DNA from: Ectobius pallidus
Lineage: Eukaryota > Arthropoda > Insecta > Blattodea > Ectobiidae
DNA: 64,000 nt
Reading direction: 5' to 3'
NCBI GenBank assembly: GCA_964059195.1
Contig: CAXKWD010000007.1
Coordinates: 23,695,023-23,759,022 of the forward strand
Shown: positions 23,089-35,028 of the stretch, one piece after another
Position numbering within the stretch: position 1 is the first letter of the stretch
Layout of the letters: each line of letters opens with the position of its first letter
The notes under the pieces: model-generated
Database searches by the model: none
What the model saw: only the letters and a program-made list of their open reading frames with translations
Told to the model about the DNA's origin: nothing
Position numbers and translations under genes: made by a program

Positions 23089-25381
23089 GGCCTATATGCA
23101 AAGTGCATGTTGTTTTTCGGATTTCAGTTTGTTGCATACGTGTATTTCCTAACTTTGGCCGTAGGCATTACTTTTAGGTTAAATTTAGGAATCGGTTTTA
23201 AAAAATATTGAATATCGATATATTTATATGTGAGACCATTAAACACTACTCAACTTACTGTTTTTTTTAATTTATTTTTTAAATTTATTTATTTAAGGTG
23301 GCTTTTTAACAGCTAGAGTCACCAGCGACCACAATAATTCATACACTTATAGCCTATTGAACAAGCACTACAAGAAGTGAAGTATGAAGAAGAACGTATA
23401 TAACACTTGAAAATTAGTAAGAACAACAACATATTAAACATAAAAATGACTGGAAGTAATTTAGCAACTATTGACAAATTATGAATTGAATTGACATTAT
23501 ATGAATCATTCAATCACTCAACTTACTGTTGTTGAGACCAGTAGGCCTAACAATATTAGGGTAGGCTCAATTGTTTCTTGTGCAACCCGTATACCATGAC
23601 ATTATTTACAATAGTTGTGAGCGGGTTAAAATTAATTTTTTGGTGTGTTATAATTTGATAAGAATTCGGAGGAAGAATATAGCCTACCTATACCACGAAA
23701 AGGGTCTCAGATTAATGTTTCAGAAAAATGGATCCAGAGAAGAATAACATAAGAAAATAATTTCTCAAAATAATCGTTTCAGAATTCGTAAAAATGGCCG
23801 CAATGAACAGAACTTCAACTGAATTAGTCATTGCTGTTTAATGAACGGTAGGCTATTCATTACCGAACTGCCTTCCTGCTGAAATTCAGAGGGACAGTTT
23901 TAGACTATAGGGATATTGAGATAAATCGGTCTACCGCTATTGACACTTCTATACAAATTTCTCAAAACAAATTTATATTTATTGTATTCTGATTAGTAAG
24001 TTTTATTTATTTTTTACGTGAAATGTTTAAGTGAAAACAATTGTGCAAATAACGGTCCACTCAGAAAGTATTCTAAAAACACAGAAATTTCTCTCTCAAT
24101 TGGCCGAATAGGTTGAAAGATTTACAGGTTCTTAAACGGTTTTCTACGAATTCTTTGATTTCTACGAATCGACAGGGTATGTATATTCCTGCAACTGGAT
24201 GGGTGAGTTCCATATTTTGGACTTGGATATTGACAAGGGGATTACCAGTGAAGCAGAAGAACTTAGAGATCGTTGTACTATCCCACTACGTATAGATCAT
24301 AAATGATATGAGAGTGCCCTACGGTGACTTGCGGACATGGCAGACTACACATAATTGTTCTGTTTTACAATTAGACTGTCCGCTTCTTCAGCTAGTGGGC
24401 CCCCTACCATCCTGCCTTTATTGAATTGAATCTGCCGTCTGTCTCCGCTCTACGGTTTGTAGGGATCAGTTGCCAAGTGGAATTACACCGTTGTCGCCAT
24501 TCGGATGAAGGATGAAAGGCGAATGGATATGGGAGAGTAGGAGAGTGAAGATTGTAAGCGGAACGATATTTGGGAAACTGGAGAACCTCGAGAAAATCTT
24601 AATCGAACCCATGAATACTGTACTTTTTAAATAACTTGATTTTTAAAATGTTTTGATCCGCTGAAAATGTAGAAGTGTAAGTAGATATAATGACAGAACT
24701 GGGGTCACATGACTAGAATTAAAGTACTTTCGACAAAAAAATGAACTTCCAGGGTTTTAAATGAATAATTCAATATAAATTCTCATTGAATTAAAAAATA
24801 TTATGGTTATAACATAGCAGAATGCCCATAACCTGCACAATGTTGAATATTCTTTCGTAATGTAATACAGTGAAGATATTTATTAGAGATTAGTTCAGTA
24901 TCAACATGACTTCAGCAATATTCACAACGTGATAATGATCCCAGTTCCACCAAATTCCATGGCAATGTAAATTTATTAAATATTGGCTTCTTTAAATTAT
25001 CGAAATTTCGAAATAATATAATCATTCGATGGATTTTCAAACGGGATTAACATTGTTTTGAGAATAAATTGTTCCTTATACGCTCAATTTGTTTATTCTC
25101 AAAGAATTTAGTAGCTAAACTCAAAATGCTTAAAAATTCGAAATGGACCACTTTGGAATTAGACTCTTAAGAACAGTTTTGGCTTCCTAATTAGTTCAAG
25201 TATAAAATTATGTGTAGCTTAATGTCAACCATGAACACTGTATTGTTGCTATCAGAAGTATTTTTCTTTATTAGCCTTGCTTTTAAGTGTTTACATTTCT
25301 CTTTATATTAATTTTTATATAACACAAGTGACACAAGTTACTAAATACAATACATATTTTATAACATAATTAATTAATTCG
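23089..25381. other. No recognisable gene
   Basis: AT-rich sequence with short unsupported frames. Nothing matches the other repeats of the window. Confidence 0.4.
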
Positions 25382-25745
25382 TTGTACTTATTATTTAAAC
25401 AACGTGCACTACTTAAACCTGATCAAAACCTGACTGTCCTTAATACGGCCATCTGCCCTACTTTGATTTATCCGTTTCAAAACAGTGACTTAAATAAAAT
25501 ACCACCAAAATTCCTTTGCGATGTTGATAAGGTAATCAGGAGTTTGAAGGAAATTCTGAAATTGCCAATCGATATTCCCGATAGTTTTCTGTATTCAGAT
25601 AAGAAATTCAAAGGTTTATGACTTTTCAGAGCTACATGGGAGGCACATATACAGCACATTAACTCCTGCAACATCCTATGAAAAACATCCAACGTTTATG
25701 CACTCGCAACTCGCGACTTAATAGGCAAAACCACCGCCCGCGGAT
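25382..25745 (+). mobile_element. R2-like LINE fragment (post-RT region)
   Basis: Reading through two stops, this strand encodes LLKPDQNLTVLNTAICPTL, then EILKLPIDIPDSFLYS, then ATWEAHIQHINSCNIL and ALATRDL. The minus-strand element at 59445-61746 has the matching EILQLPIDTPDSMLYS, TEWETIIQQFNCCKSL and NITRDL in the same order. So this is a second, independent and much more decayed copy of the same LINE lineage in opposite orientation. The in-frame stops are at 25619 and just after NSCNIL. The fragment ends where hAT-derived sequence begins. Confidence 0.75.
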
Positions 25746-26644
25746 CGTACAAAACTTCTAAACGTTTTCAAGACCTGTATTTCCAAACAAATGAATGACA
25801 ACGTAGAAACATCAGTAGCAACAAAAAAAAAAGTACCGAAGAAAATAGTTTTTTCAATTTGAACTCTGACTCGGACTCCCGATATTTCATCGACAGAAAC
25901 AAACCAAATCTCCTTCGATGCACCACTGACTAAAGCCGAACTTTTAATGCTGCACTTTTTTGCAGAAGAAAGCCAGGATTTGCAACTCCTCAACAGATAT
26001 CCTGAGATAAAAAAAACGTTTTCATTAAATATAACACACCTTTACCATCGTCAGCTGCAGTTGAACGACTTTTTTCTTTTGCAACAATGACAAATCTGCC
26101 GAAGAGTCACAAATTGACCGACAGTATGTTCGAAAAGAGAGTCGTGTTAAAATGCAATCTAAACTATTATAAGAAATTATAGTCTGTCGTTATCTGTGTA
26201 ATCAGGTTTAATTAAAATCATTCATGTGTATTAATATCAGTGTTTTATTTGTAACTAAGTTAACATGTGTATTTCAGTATCTTACTTACGCATTTTGTTA
26301 TGATACCAGGCCCGTACAGTAGTCCTTTTTAATTGTTAGTTTTTATTTAAATTCATAAAACAATTATAAATAATTAATTTTTAATTGTAGCAAATTACGA
26401 TTAACAATTGATTAATTGTTAATTGCTACAACTACAATTAACAATTAATCAATTGTTAATTGCATTTTCCACAATTACAATTGATCAATTGTTAATTGCA
26501 ACCACTACAATTAACAATTAATCAATTGTTAATTGCATTTTCCACAATTACAATTGATCAATTGTTAATTGCTACCACTACAATTAACAATTAATCAATT
26601 GTTAATCTTTAATTGTCTTTACAATTAAAATTTGCCCAACACTG
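25746..26644 (+). mobile_element. Dead hAT (Ac-like) transposon, 3' part
   Basis: The C-terminal dimerisation region of a hAT transposase is readable on the plus strand: AEESQDLQLLNRYPEIKKTF, then after a frameshift near 26030 PLPSSAAVERLFSFA, KLTDSMFEKRVVLKCN and a stop at 26180-26182. PLPSSAAVERLFS is the family signature. An upstream stop near 25860 also breaks the frame. The element probably ends at TTTGCCCAACACTG (26631-26644), whose reverse CAGTGTTGGGC is a known style of hAT terminus. Between the stop and the terminus lies the palindromic array at 26370-26615. The 5' part is absent. Confidence 0.75.
26370..26615. repeat. Tandem palindromic AATTAACAATTAATCAATTG array
   Basis: The phrase AATTAACAATTAATCAATTG and its variant with GATCAATTG occur about five times. 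They are separated by TGCATTTTCCAC or TGCTACCACTAC linkers in a higher-order alternation. Each core is itself nearly palindromic. The array sits just inside the hAT terminus. Confidence 0.85.
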
Positions 26645-27285
26645 CTGCCAATGCAGGAAGTAGTTGTGCATATTATGTACAAGTCAATAACAAAAAATTG
26701 TAAGTAAAAGTAATAGACATAGCCACTAATAATTTGTATTATAGAAGAAAATTGCGAGCCAGGGCCTTCAGAACTTACGTCACCAATAAAGAAACGTGCG
26801 AGGAAAAGGTTTGTCCAGCGGCGAGAAGATACAAACTGTAAATATATACAACACATTAAAAGAAAACCCTGAAGTATCTGTGTAAGACGTAGGAGCGAAA
26901 GTCCGTGGGAGTGGTTTCAAATACGGTTTTCGAAGTCCTAGAAGATTACAGATCTACAGGTGGTATCAAGACATAAATTAAAATTAAATCAAAATCAAAG
27001 ACAAAAAACACTTGGCAGAGTTGGGAATCGAATCCTGGATCCTTGGCGCTTAGTATAAAAAATAAAATTCAATTCACTTTACTGCATGTAATCGACTAAA
27101 CAGTCTCAAAAACGAACTCTGCCTTGTACTTTCAAATTCGTTGTTTACTTTTGCTACGTAAGTTACACATCTTAGATAAAATATATATTATTTTAATAAA
27201 TGTCATTCAAGACTCGTTGCATAATGTACTATTAATAGGCATTATATTTAAATGTTATAATACTGACGTAGAGGAATATCCGTGG
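26645..27285. other. No recognisable gene; weak tRNA T-arm-like remnant
   Basis: GGGAATCGAATCCTGG at about 27023 resembles a tRNA T-arm on the minus strand and may be a SINE remnant. Other frames show no recognisable domain. Confidence 0.35.
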
Positions 27286-29183
27286 TTAGGGGAATGTCGG
27301 GTGGTATCGGACACCTTAGGTTTTATGGAGTAACTTTTTGAAACTCGAAAAAAAAAATTGCAATCCACTTTATGAATATTTTAGCCTAAACTGAAAATAC
27401 ATAATGCAATCAATATAGAGCTAAAAAGTGGTAACTTTTTGTATATTTGAAAAATGGTGAGTGGTGTCGGACAAGCGCTCTTTTCAACAAACAAACTTAT
27501 CTCCATGTTAATTTTTTTTTTTTACGAAATATCATGCTTCTGAAATAAAGCATTTCCCTCTAGATTTGAACATTTCTTATGTACAAGTTTGCAAAAACCC
27601 TTGTCCCTTGAGGCGGAATATGCCTTTAGCCATATTCCATAACGTTTTACAGTAATTAATTAAAACATTTCATTTTATTAGTATTATACAAGAATTAATT
27701 AAACATCGGGAAAGATAAGTATAAATCATAAGTATTAAGAGTTTGAGAACTAGAAGAAAATTTGTTGCAAGAAATGGGAAAATTAATACTTTAGAATAAA
27801 GCAAATACAAGTAACTGTAATAATAACACAGTCTGAGTAGACAAAGGCAGGCTGTCAATCACTCGAGCAAATTCTGTGTATTGGTATTGTGCTCAAAATT
27901 TAACGTATACAAAAGAATATCAGATAACAGTCGATTTTATTGTGTGAAGGGGATAAACCAGCTCCACTCCGACACTAGATGAACAATAGAGTGTTTAAAG
28001 TTCCAGGAACTGGAAACTATCAGTAAGCCGTGTTGGCGTGGCTCTAATAACCAATATTCTTCCGCGCGAGCGGAATGATATTAACAGGTAATAACCAATG
28101 AGAATAAGGGACTAATTTGTGTATCTGACGTCAACCCGAGGCTTCTTGGCAGGTGATGATTTTTGATACGGGGAGAAGAGCCGGGAGCTCCAGAGGATTC
28201 GGTCGCGAAGTTTTGGGAGGCCAGTAGGCCATATCCCAGTAGTAGTCTCGGGAATTTTTATAAGTCCAGTCGAGGGTCGCTGGAACTTAGTCACAATTAA
28301 AGTCTGGGGAGAGTAATTATTTTAATATATCAGTAGAGTCTGGGTATATTAGAAATCAACAAGAAGCCGCGCATTGACTTAACACCTCGCTTAAAAGAAT
28401 AAATTGATATTTCTGGTACTGTAATTGTATTGTAATTGTGCGTAGAAGTTTGCACTTGAAATAAATCTCGCTCTTACCCAACTTTGAAGACTTTCTATTG
28501 AACGTTCTCCTTATAACGTGCTGTCCCTGAGGTAAAAGAGTATATTAAGCCGGGCATTAAGAATAAATAGGTGACGATCCAAGGACTGGAACATCACGGC
28601 GTCTCACCACGACATCATAGCAACAGCATCCTGTGGGTCCAGAGACTGCAAGTAAGTTCTACATGTGGATCCATTCCACCCTGCATTATTTACGGCAAAC
28701 ATCATATTGTCTTCTTCCTAGTTTCCTGTTATCACCCCATATTTACTTCAATACAAGTATAGAACCATTAGTTACCACGTTGGTTGAGAAATTATGAAGT
28801 ACGATACCACCCGCTAGTTTCATGTCCGATAACACCCGGCTTAACTTCCTCAGAATAACAAATGTGAACCGAGAACCTCCGAATAGAATTAAATTCTAAA
28901 TTCACAGCTTATAGCCTGAAGTACAGTGGTTTTGTTAGTAGTGACCTTAGTATGAAAAAAACTGAGCCTTCTTCTTGTTACTGCTTTGTGAAGTTATCTT
29001 CGTGTATAAAAACACTACCACTCACAAACAACACTGTCTCTGTACTGAACAAAATATTCACCCTCTTCAAACATTTAGCCACTGCTGTCATTCACAAAGC
29101 TTGTCCTGCAAACACCTGCCAACAGGAGATATTAGGCTTTTCCGATACCAGACACTGTCTGATACCACCCGCTCTTCCCCTAA
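27286..29183. mobile_element. Putative DNA element bounded by inverted TTAGGGGAA ends
   Basis: The left end reads TTAGGGGAATGTCGGGTGG. The right end reads, inverted, TTAGGGGAAGAGCGGGTGG. The motif GGTGGTATCGGACA follows on the left (about 27300) with a variant near 27463. On the right, inverted versions lie near 28802, 28822, 29139 and 29156. The interior has no long frame. A clear target duplication is not seen, so boundaries and class remain tentative. Confidence 0.5.
27990..28660 (+). other. LTR-like or promoter/leader segment inside the TIR element
   Basis: A block of mixed composition carries a TATA-like TTTTTATAAGTCC at about 28255, several AATAAA or GAATAAA signals (28400-28570) and a good 5' splice-site-like GCAAGTAAGT at about 28648. 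This could be an LTR with leader or a first exon. No tRNA primer site or matching second LTR is visible. Confidence 0.25.
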
Positions 29184-29599
29184 TAAGTCCCCGACAATAA
29201 TGTACAGTAGGATTACTATCCCATTGGTACTTAATGTTATAGGAAACAGCTACGCAATGGTATAGTAATGACATTTGTAATTTGTACAATGTGAGCCTAT
29301 ATAGAGACCGTGGTGTGAACTTCGCCATGTTTTATATAAACACAGAGACCCAAACGAGACTTTGTTTCGCAGGAGATCAATAACAAAGAAATCACGTCAC
29401 AAATCATGTCGCAATCTTCCGGCATTTTCCGGAAGTCGCAAAATGATAAACATAGCATTATGTAGTCTTTATTATAAATCACTCTAAAAAGTGTAGGCAA
29501 ATCTTCATACATTACTGTCATGTAGAGAAACGTAGCTCTAACAGACCACGGCTTAACATGGATATCTGGTACACATGCTTCCTGTTGGTCGACTATACC

Positions 29600-29629
29600 T
29601 GTATTTCTACTATATTCTCCTCTCAACAG
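29600..29629 (+). other. Candidate 3' splice site before the receptor start codon
   Basis: A pyrimidine-rich tract ending TATTCTCCTCTCAACAG (29613-29629) lies 12 bp upstream of the ATG at 29642. It fits a 5'-UTR intron acceptor, which would make the protein part of the receptor a single exon. No donor was identified. Confidence 0.35.
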
Positions 29630-29641
29630 GTACGCCTCACC

Positions 29642-31585
29642 ATGAAGGTAACATGGACAGTTTTGGCCCTAATTCTCATCCTGGTTGCAGTAAATTCTGA
29701 CGTCCTGCAAACAGAACAACGCCATGTTGTTCTTTGTTTGAAGAATATCATAACCAAGAACTTCACACCGGACAGACCTGTCTACATTACATTCCCTTTG
29801 CTAAATGAAGCATATGTGCCGAAGACAGTGAGACGTCAACTAGCGTATAAACCGCCGAAGAGAAATTATCAACGCGTCATCGATACCTTGGCAAAAAGTC
29901 TCAACGAAGACATGAAATGGCAGATTATCATTGTTGAAGATATTAAAAATGGTTCAGGCAAGTTTTCTGATTACTCACTGCCACCGTCATATCCTCCAGC
30001 CTCCCAGTGTGTTTTATTTATCTGGAAAATACAACAAGACGAATATGGGTATATAGCTTACATGAGTCAGGTCGCTATGATTTTCGGGGAAAGAGTATTA
30101 CTAAATAATAGGCCTATATATGTGACGGTTGTTCTGAATGTTATCAGCAAATCAGCACTTTTCAAACTGGTTACAATACCATTGACATTCTATAGCGTCA
30201 CAAGTACCATATTTCTGTTTCCTGAACGAAGAAGAGGAAACATTGATGCACACATAGATGTATACACTTGGTTCCCATACAGGTTTCCGGAGATATGTGG
30301 CAGCTACAATCATCCAGTAATTACAGACACTTGGATAGAGGATACTGTGGGAAGATTTTAAAACAATGCATCATTATTCCCTAAGAAAGTGCCTAAAGAT
30401 TTCGGTGGATGCCCAATAGCAGTTCAAGAACTTGAGGAACTCCAAACAACAACAACAAAAATAGAAAAATACATTTTAAGCGAGATCTTCAAGCTGCTAA
30501 ACGTGACACCTGTTGAGTGGGGATATTTCTATAATTATAAACGTGTTACAGGTGATATTCAATATGGTTCCTTGTTTCTAGATACTTACATATCTGGACA
30601 ATTATTCATCACTGGTCACTCATATCCAACATCGCATATACAAACAAAGCTAAGGTGGTTTGTTCCCTGTCCGAAGTCGAATCCAAGACAGGGTAAGTTT
30701 TATGAGGTCTTCACTTTGCCGGTTTGGGTCATCATGAGTCTAACATTTCTGTTAGCTGGCTTGACTGACTGGTGCTTACATTGGACAGAAATCAGCTTTG
30801 TAGGTGGATTAATCTCACATGATACGTCATCAGGGTTCTGCAATCTGTGGGCGACCTTTCTGTCTATCGGGATCACTACAATGCCGGGTGCCACACGGCT
30901 TAGAGTGTTTTTCCTGTCTTGGTTAATCTACTCATTTGCAGTGAGTACAATTTTCCAGGCGTTTTTCACAAGTTATTTAGTTGACCCTGGTAAAACTCAA
31001 GAGATCAATATTCTTGAAGAATTCAAAATAAGTGGATTCGCTAAATGCGTTGAATTTAGTTCAATAGGAGTGTGGTGTATGCATGAAGACTATGATAATT
31101 TCTGTAACTCAACATTAGTAAATGTGATTGGGAAGGAAAGAGAGAAACATGGCTTAGATACAGTTCAGGTAGCGTTCATTAGATTAGCTAAAACACAAAA
31201 TGCCAGTGTTCTTGCTAATGACTTGCAAGCTGAAATGTCCTGGTACTGCCGGGATACAAACTGTGTTCTGTTAGAGATCTAACAATACCTTCTACAATGG
31301 TATTAGTTATGCCTACATTTAGTGTTTACTTCAAACCAGTTGATGATCTGCTACGTCGGTTGAGGGACACTGGACTACTAGAGAGATTTAAAAGCGATGA
31401 GAGGAGGGATATATGCAAAATATATTATGAAAGATTACGTTGAAACACTGGATACTCCTCAAGATGACTATTTCGTTTTCACCTTGTCACATACGAAATT
31501 CTCGTTCTATTTACTGCTTATGGGATGTATGTTAGGAATACTGGTATTTCTTGGAGAAGTCTGTAATCCCAAATTCAAGCTGTGA
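29642..31585 (+). pseudogene. Divergent ionotropic receptor (IR) pseudogene, intronless
   Basis: Start chosen at 29642, where MKVTWTVLALILILVAVNS is a signal peptide. An upstream in-frame ATG at 29558 would bury it. Frame 2 runs to a TAA at 30359-30361 within VGRF-stop-NNASLFP, then continues in the same frame from NNASLFPKKV to 31280. The middle contains WVIMSLTFLLAGLTDW (TM1), a pore segment with FLSIGITTMPG, and LSWLIYSFAVSTIFQAFFTS (TM2). Next, frame 1 carries MVLVMPTFSVYFKPVDDLL and RDTGLLERFKSDERR (about 31297-31400). Frame 2 resumes with DDYFVFTLSHTKFSFYLLL (TM3) and stops at 31585. These parts, about 645 codons in the order S1, TM1, pore, TM2, S2, TM3, match the ionotropic-glutamate-receptor-like chemosensory IR family (ligand-gated cation channels of sensory neurons). 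One nonsense codon (TTA to TAA would suffice) and two compensating frameshifts indicate a young pseudogene, or sequencing error. Confidence 0.88.
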
Positions 31586-33475
31586 ACAGCAAATGCTTCC
31601 TTCAAACAGGCTGGAATATACAAGCTGGCAACATCGCATCAGCTGGGTCTCATTGGCCGGCCGGCCCACAGCTGTTATGGAAAATGGAACCCAATGAACA
31701 GACGTAGAATCCGAAGTGATAGATTACATATTAAATCGTGATGCTTTTATTACTTTCATTACTTTCTTCTGTAGATTTCAATATTGTAAAGTTTACAAAT
31801 TTATTAATTACTAGCTTAAAAATCCCGTCGTCGCCCGGGTTCTGTAATTTATAATTCTAAATTAACTTAAGAAGGACTTTCGTTTCTCGAACTATAGGTC
31901 CGTATATAGATATGTAGAATTTGAAACGAGGAAGGACGATTTATTTAACTCAAACTATTCCCTCCGAAAACGCTTGATATTGCTTTTTTTGGCTCATAGA
32001 GGATGTCGAATTTTGCTCCCAATTGCTTCTACACACCACGCCTGGGAGGGACTGAAAAAATAATTAACAAATTCCAGTAACGTAAAATTGTGTTCTCTTT
32101 ACGGAATATTTTATTTCTCACTCTCATGTTACCATACTACCGTTTCGAGGCCAAAATCAAAAAGAAATTCAATATCACTTTTATATTTTTCTCGCAAAAC
32201 ACCATTTTTTTTGTCTTCTTTTAGATTTCTTTTATATTTCCCTATAATAAACATCCCTATTTCTCAACAAATACAAAACCCACAGCTATGAATAACGTTA
32301 CCAGTGGACAGGATGACACCCAAGCAGGCTGAGACAACTGGATTAAGCTGTCCCTGCAATACGACCTCTTATTCTACATCAAAATGTGAAGTGAGAAAAG
32401 TATGTTCTTCATTGAAATTTATATAAATTTATATAAATTTCAATAAAACCTGTAAAGTAAGAAATCTTATTCCCAATTATGTTCTTCATGTCCAGGTAGA
32501 GAAAAGTATGTGACTGCATCACATTGTGCATTATTTTCGTGGATTTCATTATTCATTATTTATTTACAGCGATGAATTATATCGATAGTTTCTCTAATTT
32601 GTCAAAACCCAGTTACTTGCAAATTCCAAAGCTTTATGTGAATGCTCCAACAATACAATGTTGTCATGATAACTGAATTGCATTTACATTAATCAGTATA
32701 ATATTCTCATAAATTATATAAATTTTCAAGAGGAGGAGTGTCTTGTTTGAATTTAAATGTTGAGCGCGTTACTTTCCGGGCTGAACTGGGTATGTGTCCA
32801 AAATTTCGTTCAAATTACTCAAGAAATGTAGATTATATAAGGAACATACCCACATACCCACATATCCACCCACCCACATACCTACATACACACTTTCGAT
32901 TTCATATATTAGATTTTAAAAATGAATATGCCAAAATTAAATCACAAATGTATAAAGTGGAATTCAATTTGAAAAATCGTGCTACCATGTGATATATCGT
33001 TTACGAATTGTCATCGGTGCAACTGTTTACTATTCTCCTTCCTGAAATCTGGATACCCACCTGCAATTTGGACAAAATCTCTATTTTTTTTTAAATCCTC
33101 AAAACTTTAGATCGATAGTCCATTTTTTTTAAATTTATACTCCAATGCCTTCAAACGACATTTAATAGCCATACATAGGCCTACCGTATATACAATCACC
33201 ATACAACGTTTACCTTTAGCAAACTTTCTCCCCAATTTGTCTTAGCTCAGACTGTTCAACGTGATGAAATTTTTATTCTACCTCTTTGAAATGTTCACCA
33301 TGAATTCTGGAGAGGCAGATAAGCTGAAATAAAGAAAATTGTTCTAGAAGTATTTTTCAATTAACAATATAAAGTTTGGAGAAGAAAAAAGCTGCATGTT
33401 TTATGTAATGTTTACTGAGAAATTTGCAGGAGCATAGAGAATAGAATGTCTAGTTATAACGGAGAGTAGGCCTAT
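31586..33475. other. No supported gene downstream of the receptor
   Basis: AT-rich sequence. A segment CCCGTCGTCGCCCGGGTTC at about 31824 is of the GCCCGCGG...TTCGC type that occurs again at 48523 and may be a decayed repeat end. A palindromic TTTATATAAATTTATATAAA lies at about 32418. Confidence 0.4.
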
Positions 33476-33935
33476 TTGAGAAATGAGTTTTTTGGCCTGT
33501 CCGTCTGTCTGTGGGCAAGCACAGCGAGTACACGGTTCATTATATTTCCTTCATTTTTTGAATTAGGGACTTTTTCGGAATTTTATCGAACCGCCCAAAA
33601 TTTGAGTTTTATAAATGAAATATTAAAGGGACTTTTCATGAAACTTTTTAAAAAAATTGTGACTTTTAAAAAAAAATTGGCTCTAACGATTTTAATAAAA
33701 ATTTAAAATCGATAACTCTTTTCTATGTCTAACAAAATAGCTATATCCGTTTTTCTGCAAAACTGACCTAGAGGGTACTTGACTCGTATCCATTTTCAAT
33801 TCTTCTAGGCTATCTCCATTACATTGGGCGATACATGGAAACTTAGCACAATCAAGTTGTAGAGAAAATTAAAAAGAACAATTTCTGTTAAATACATTGC
33901 TTTATAAAATTAATAGGTATCAAGATAAAAACGAG
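33476..33935 (+). repeat. Dispersed repeat V, plus copy
   Basis: The segments AATTAGGGACTTTTTCGG, CGAACCGCCCAAAATTTGAG, GGCTCTAACGATTTTAATAA and TCTGCAAAACTGACC read in inverted order and orientation in 41985-42470. A 76-codon frame crosses it but shows no domain. The class is unknown. Confidence 0.65.
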
Positions 33936-34067
33936 CCATCCAAATTCACCAGTAGGTTCTTGTAATAAACTCATTCGACCAGCATTCGCTTCTATTGTTC
34001 GGCTATATCTCAATGTATCCTGCATTTTTGCCTTTGAGACTGAGGAAGCCATGCAAACCCCAAGTTG

Positions 34068-34082
34068 TTGTTGTTGTTGTTG

Positions 34083-34140
<58 letters not shown>

Positions 34141-34340
34141 CATTATTATTATTATTATTATCATCATTATTATTTCACGGTAAAAGCATTGAACATACAG
34201 AACGACCCTGATGCTTTCCGTTCTAGATACTTGTTAGTTTTATAAAAATGTAATTAAGTAAAATTTAGTTGTCTCTGTAATTTATTTTTTTCTGTGCTAG
34301 TCTTTAACACGTATATGCGAGAAAGTTTGTGGAGCATATT
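34068..34340 (+). repeat. Dispersed repeat Y with internal (ATT)n, plus copy
   Basis: A TTG then ATT microsatellite (34068-34176) is followed by TTCACGGTAAAAGCATTGAA, a GAACGACCCTGATGCTTTCC segment and ACACGTATATGCGAGAAAGT. The same order is seen on the minus strand at 40063-40260, where the microsatellite is AAT. Because the microsatellite sits at the same internal place in both copies, it belongs to the repeat. Confidence 0.75.
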
Positions 34341-34359
34341 TTTGCACCATTTGTTTAGT

Positions 34360-34462
34360 GAGGGAACATACGGTAAACTTCAATCATGTATGCGGACCCT
34401 GGGATTTGAACCCTCCAATTCCGAATACGAATTTGCGTCATTATAGCCTCGGTCATCTGAGT
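34360..34462 (-). mobile_element. SINE family 3-like head, minus strand
   Basis: Read on the minus strand: ATGACCGAGGCTATAATGAC, GGAGGGTTCAAATCCCAGGG, then GATTGAAGTTTACCGTATG. The order of A-box, T-arm and GTTT(T/A)CC motif is that of SINE family 3, but the match is weak. Confidence 0.45.
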
Positions 34463-35026
34463 AAGATTAAGAAGACGTCAATACGAATTCAAGTGCGACC
34501 TTGAATATTTCACGCATTACCTTGTCCACATACACACCAGGTATCACATTAAAGAAATTACAGCAATATATTTCAGTTGTTCGGATCGAAGGGTCAAGGT
34601 TCTACAGACAATGAAGTAGTCGCCAACGCCCGAAAGGTTATGACAGCGCGTAAGAGAGGTGATCTGGAATGTGGTGAAGGCCTATGACCTAGTGTCAGAA
34701 GAATTCATACTAACTTGATAACGCAATGGCGGGGTGCCTTCAGGCATATTCAAAGCTTCAATTTAAAAGTTGTTCTTTGCTGTCCAGACGATGTTCATTA
34801 TCTTATATTTTTATTTTACTTTCGCTCTTCTTGATTTTTGTATATGACCATATTTAGCACACATTGGAGAACTGCTCATTTCATGTAGGCCTACGTGCCT
34901 TCTAATCAGATACTATTGTTTGTCCATTTACTTGGTCCAGATTATTTAAGGCAGAGAACGGTGAGGTTTGATGAATAATGACAAAATTTTGAAGAAAAAA
35001 TGTGAATTGTAAAATTCTTATAATTA
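34463..35026. other. No recognisable feature
   Basis: No gene or repeat boundary that I can support. One TAGGCCTA lies near 34886. Confidence 0.45.
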
Positions 35027-35028
35027 TA

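Noticed and set aside
28112..28294. 60-codon minus-strand gene
   Set aside because: It is a chance frame in the GC-richer promoter/LTR-like block and has no domain.
33995..34245. Poly-Ile and poly-Tyr frames
   Set aside because: These are translations of the ATT tract inside repeat Y.
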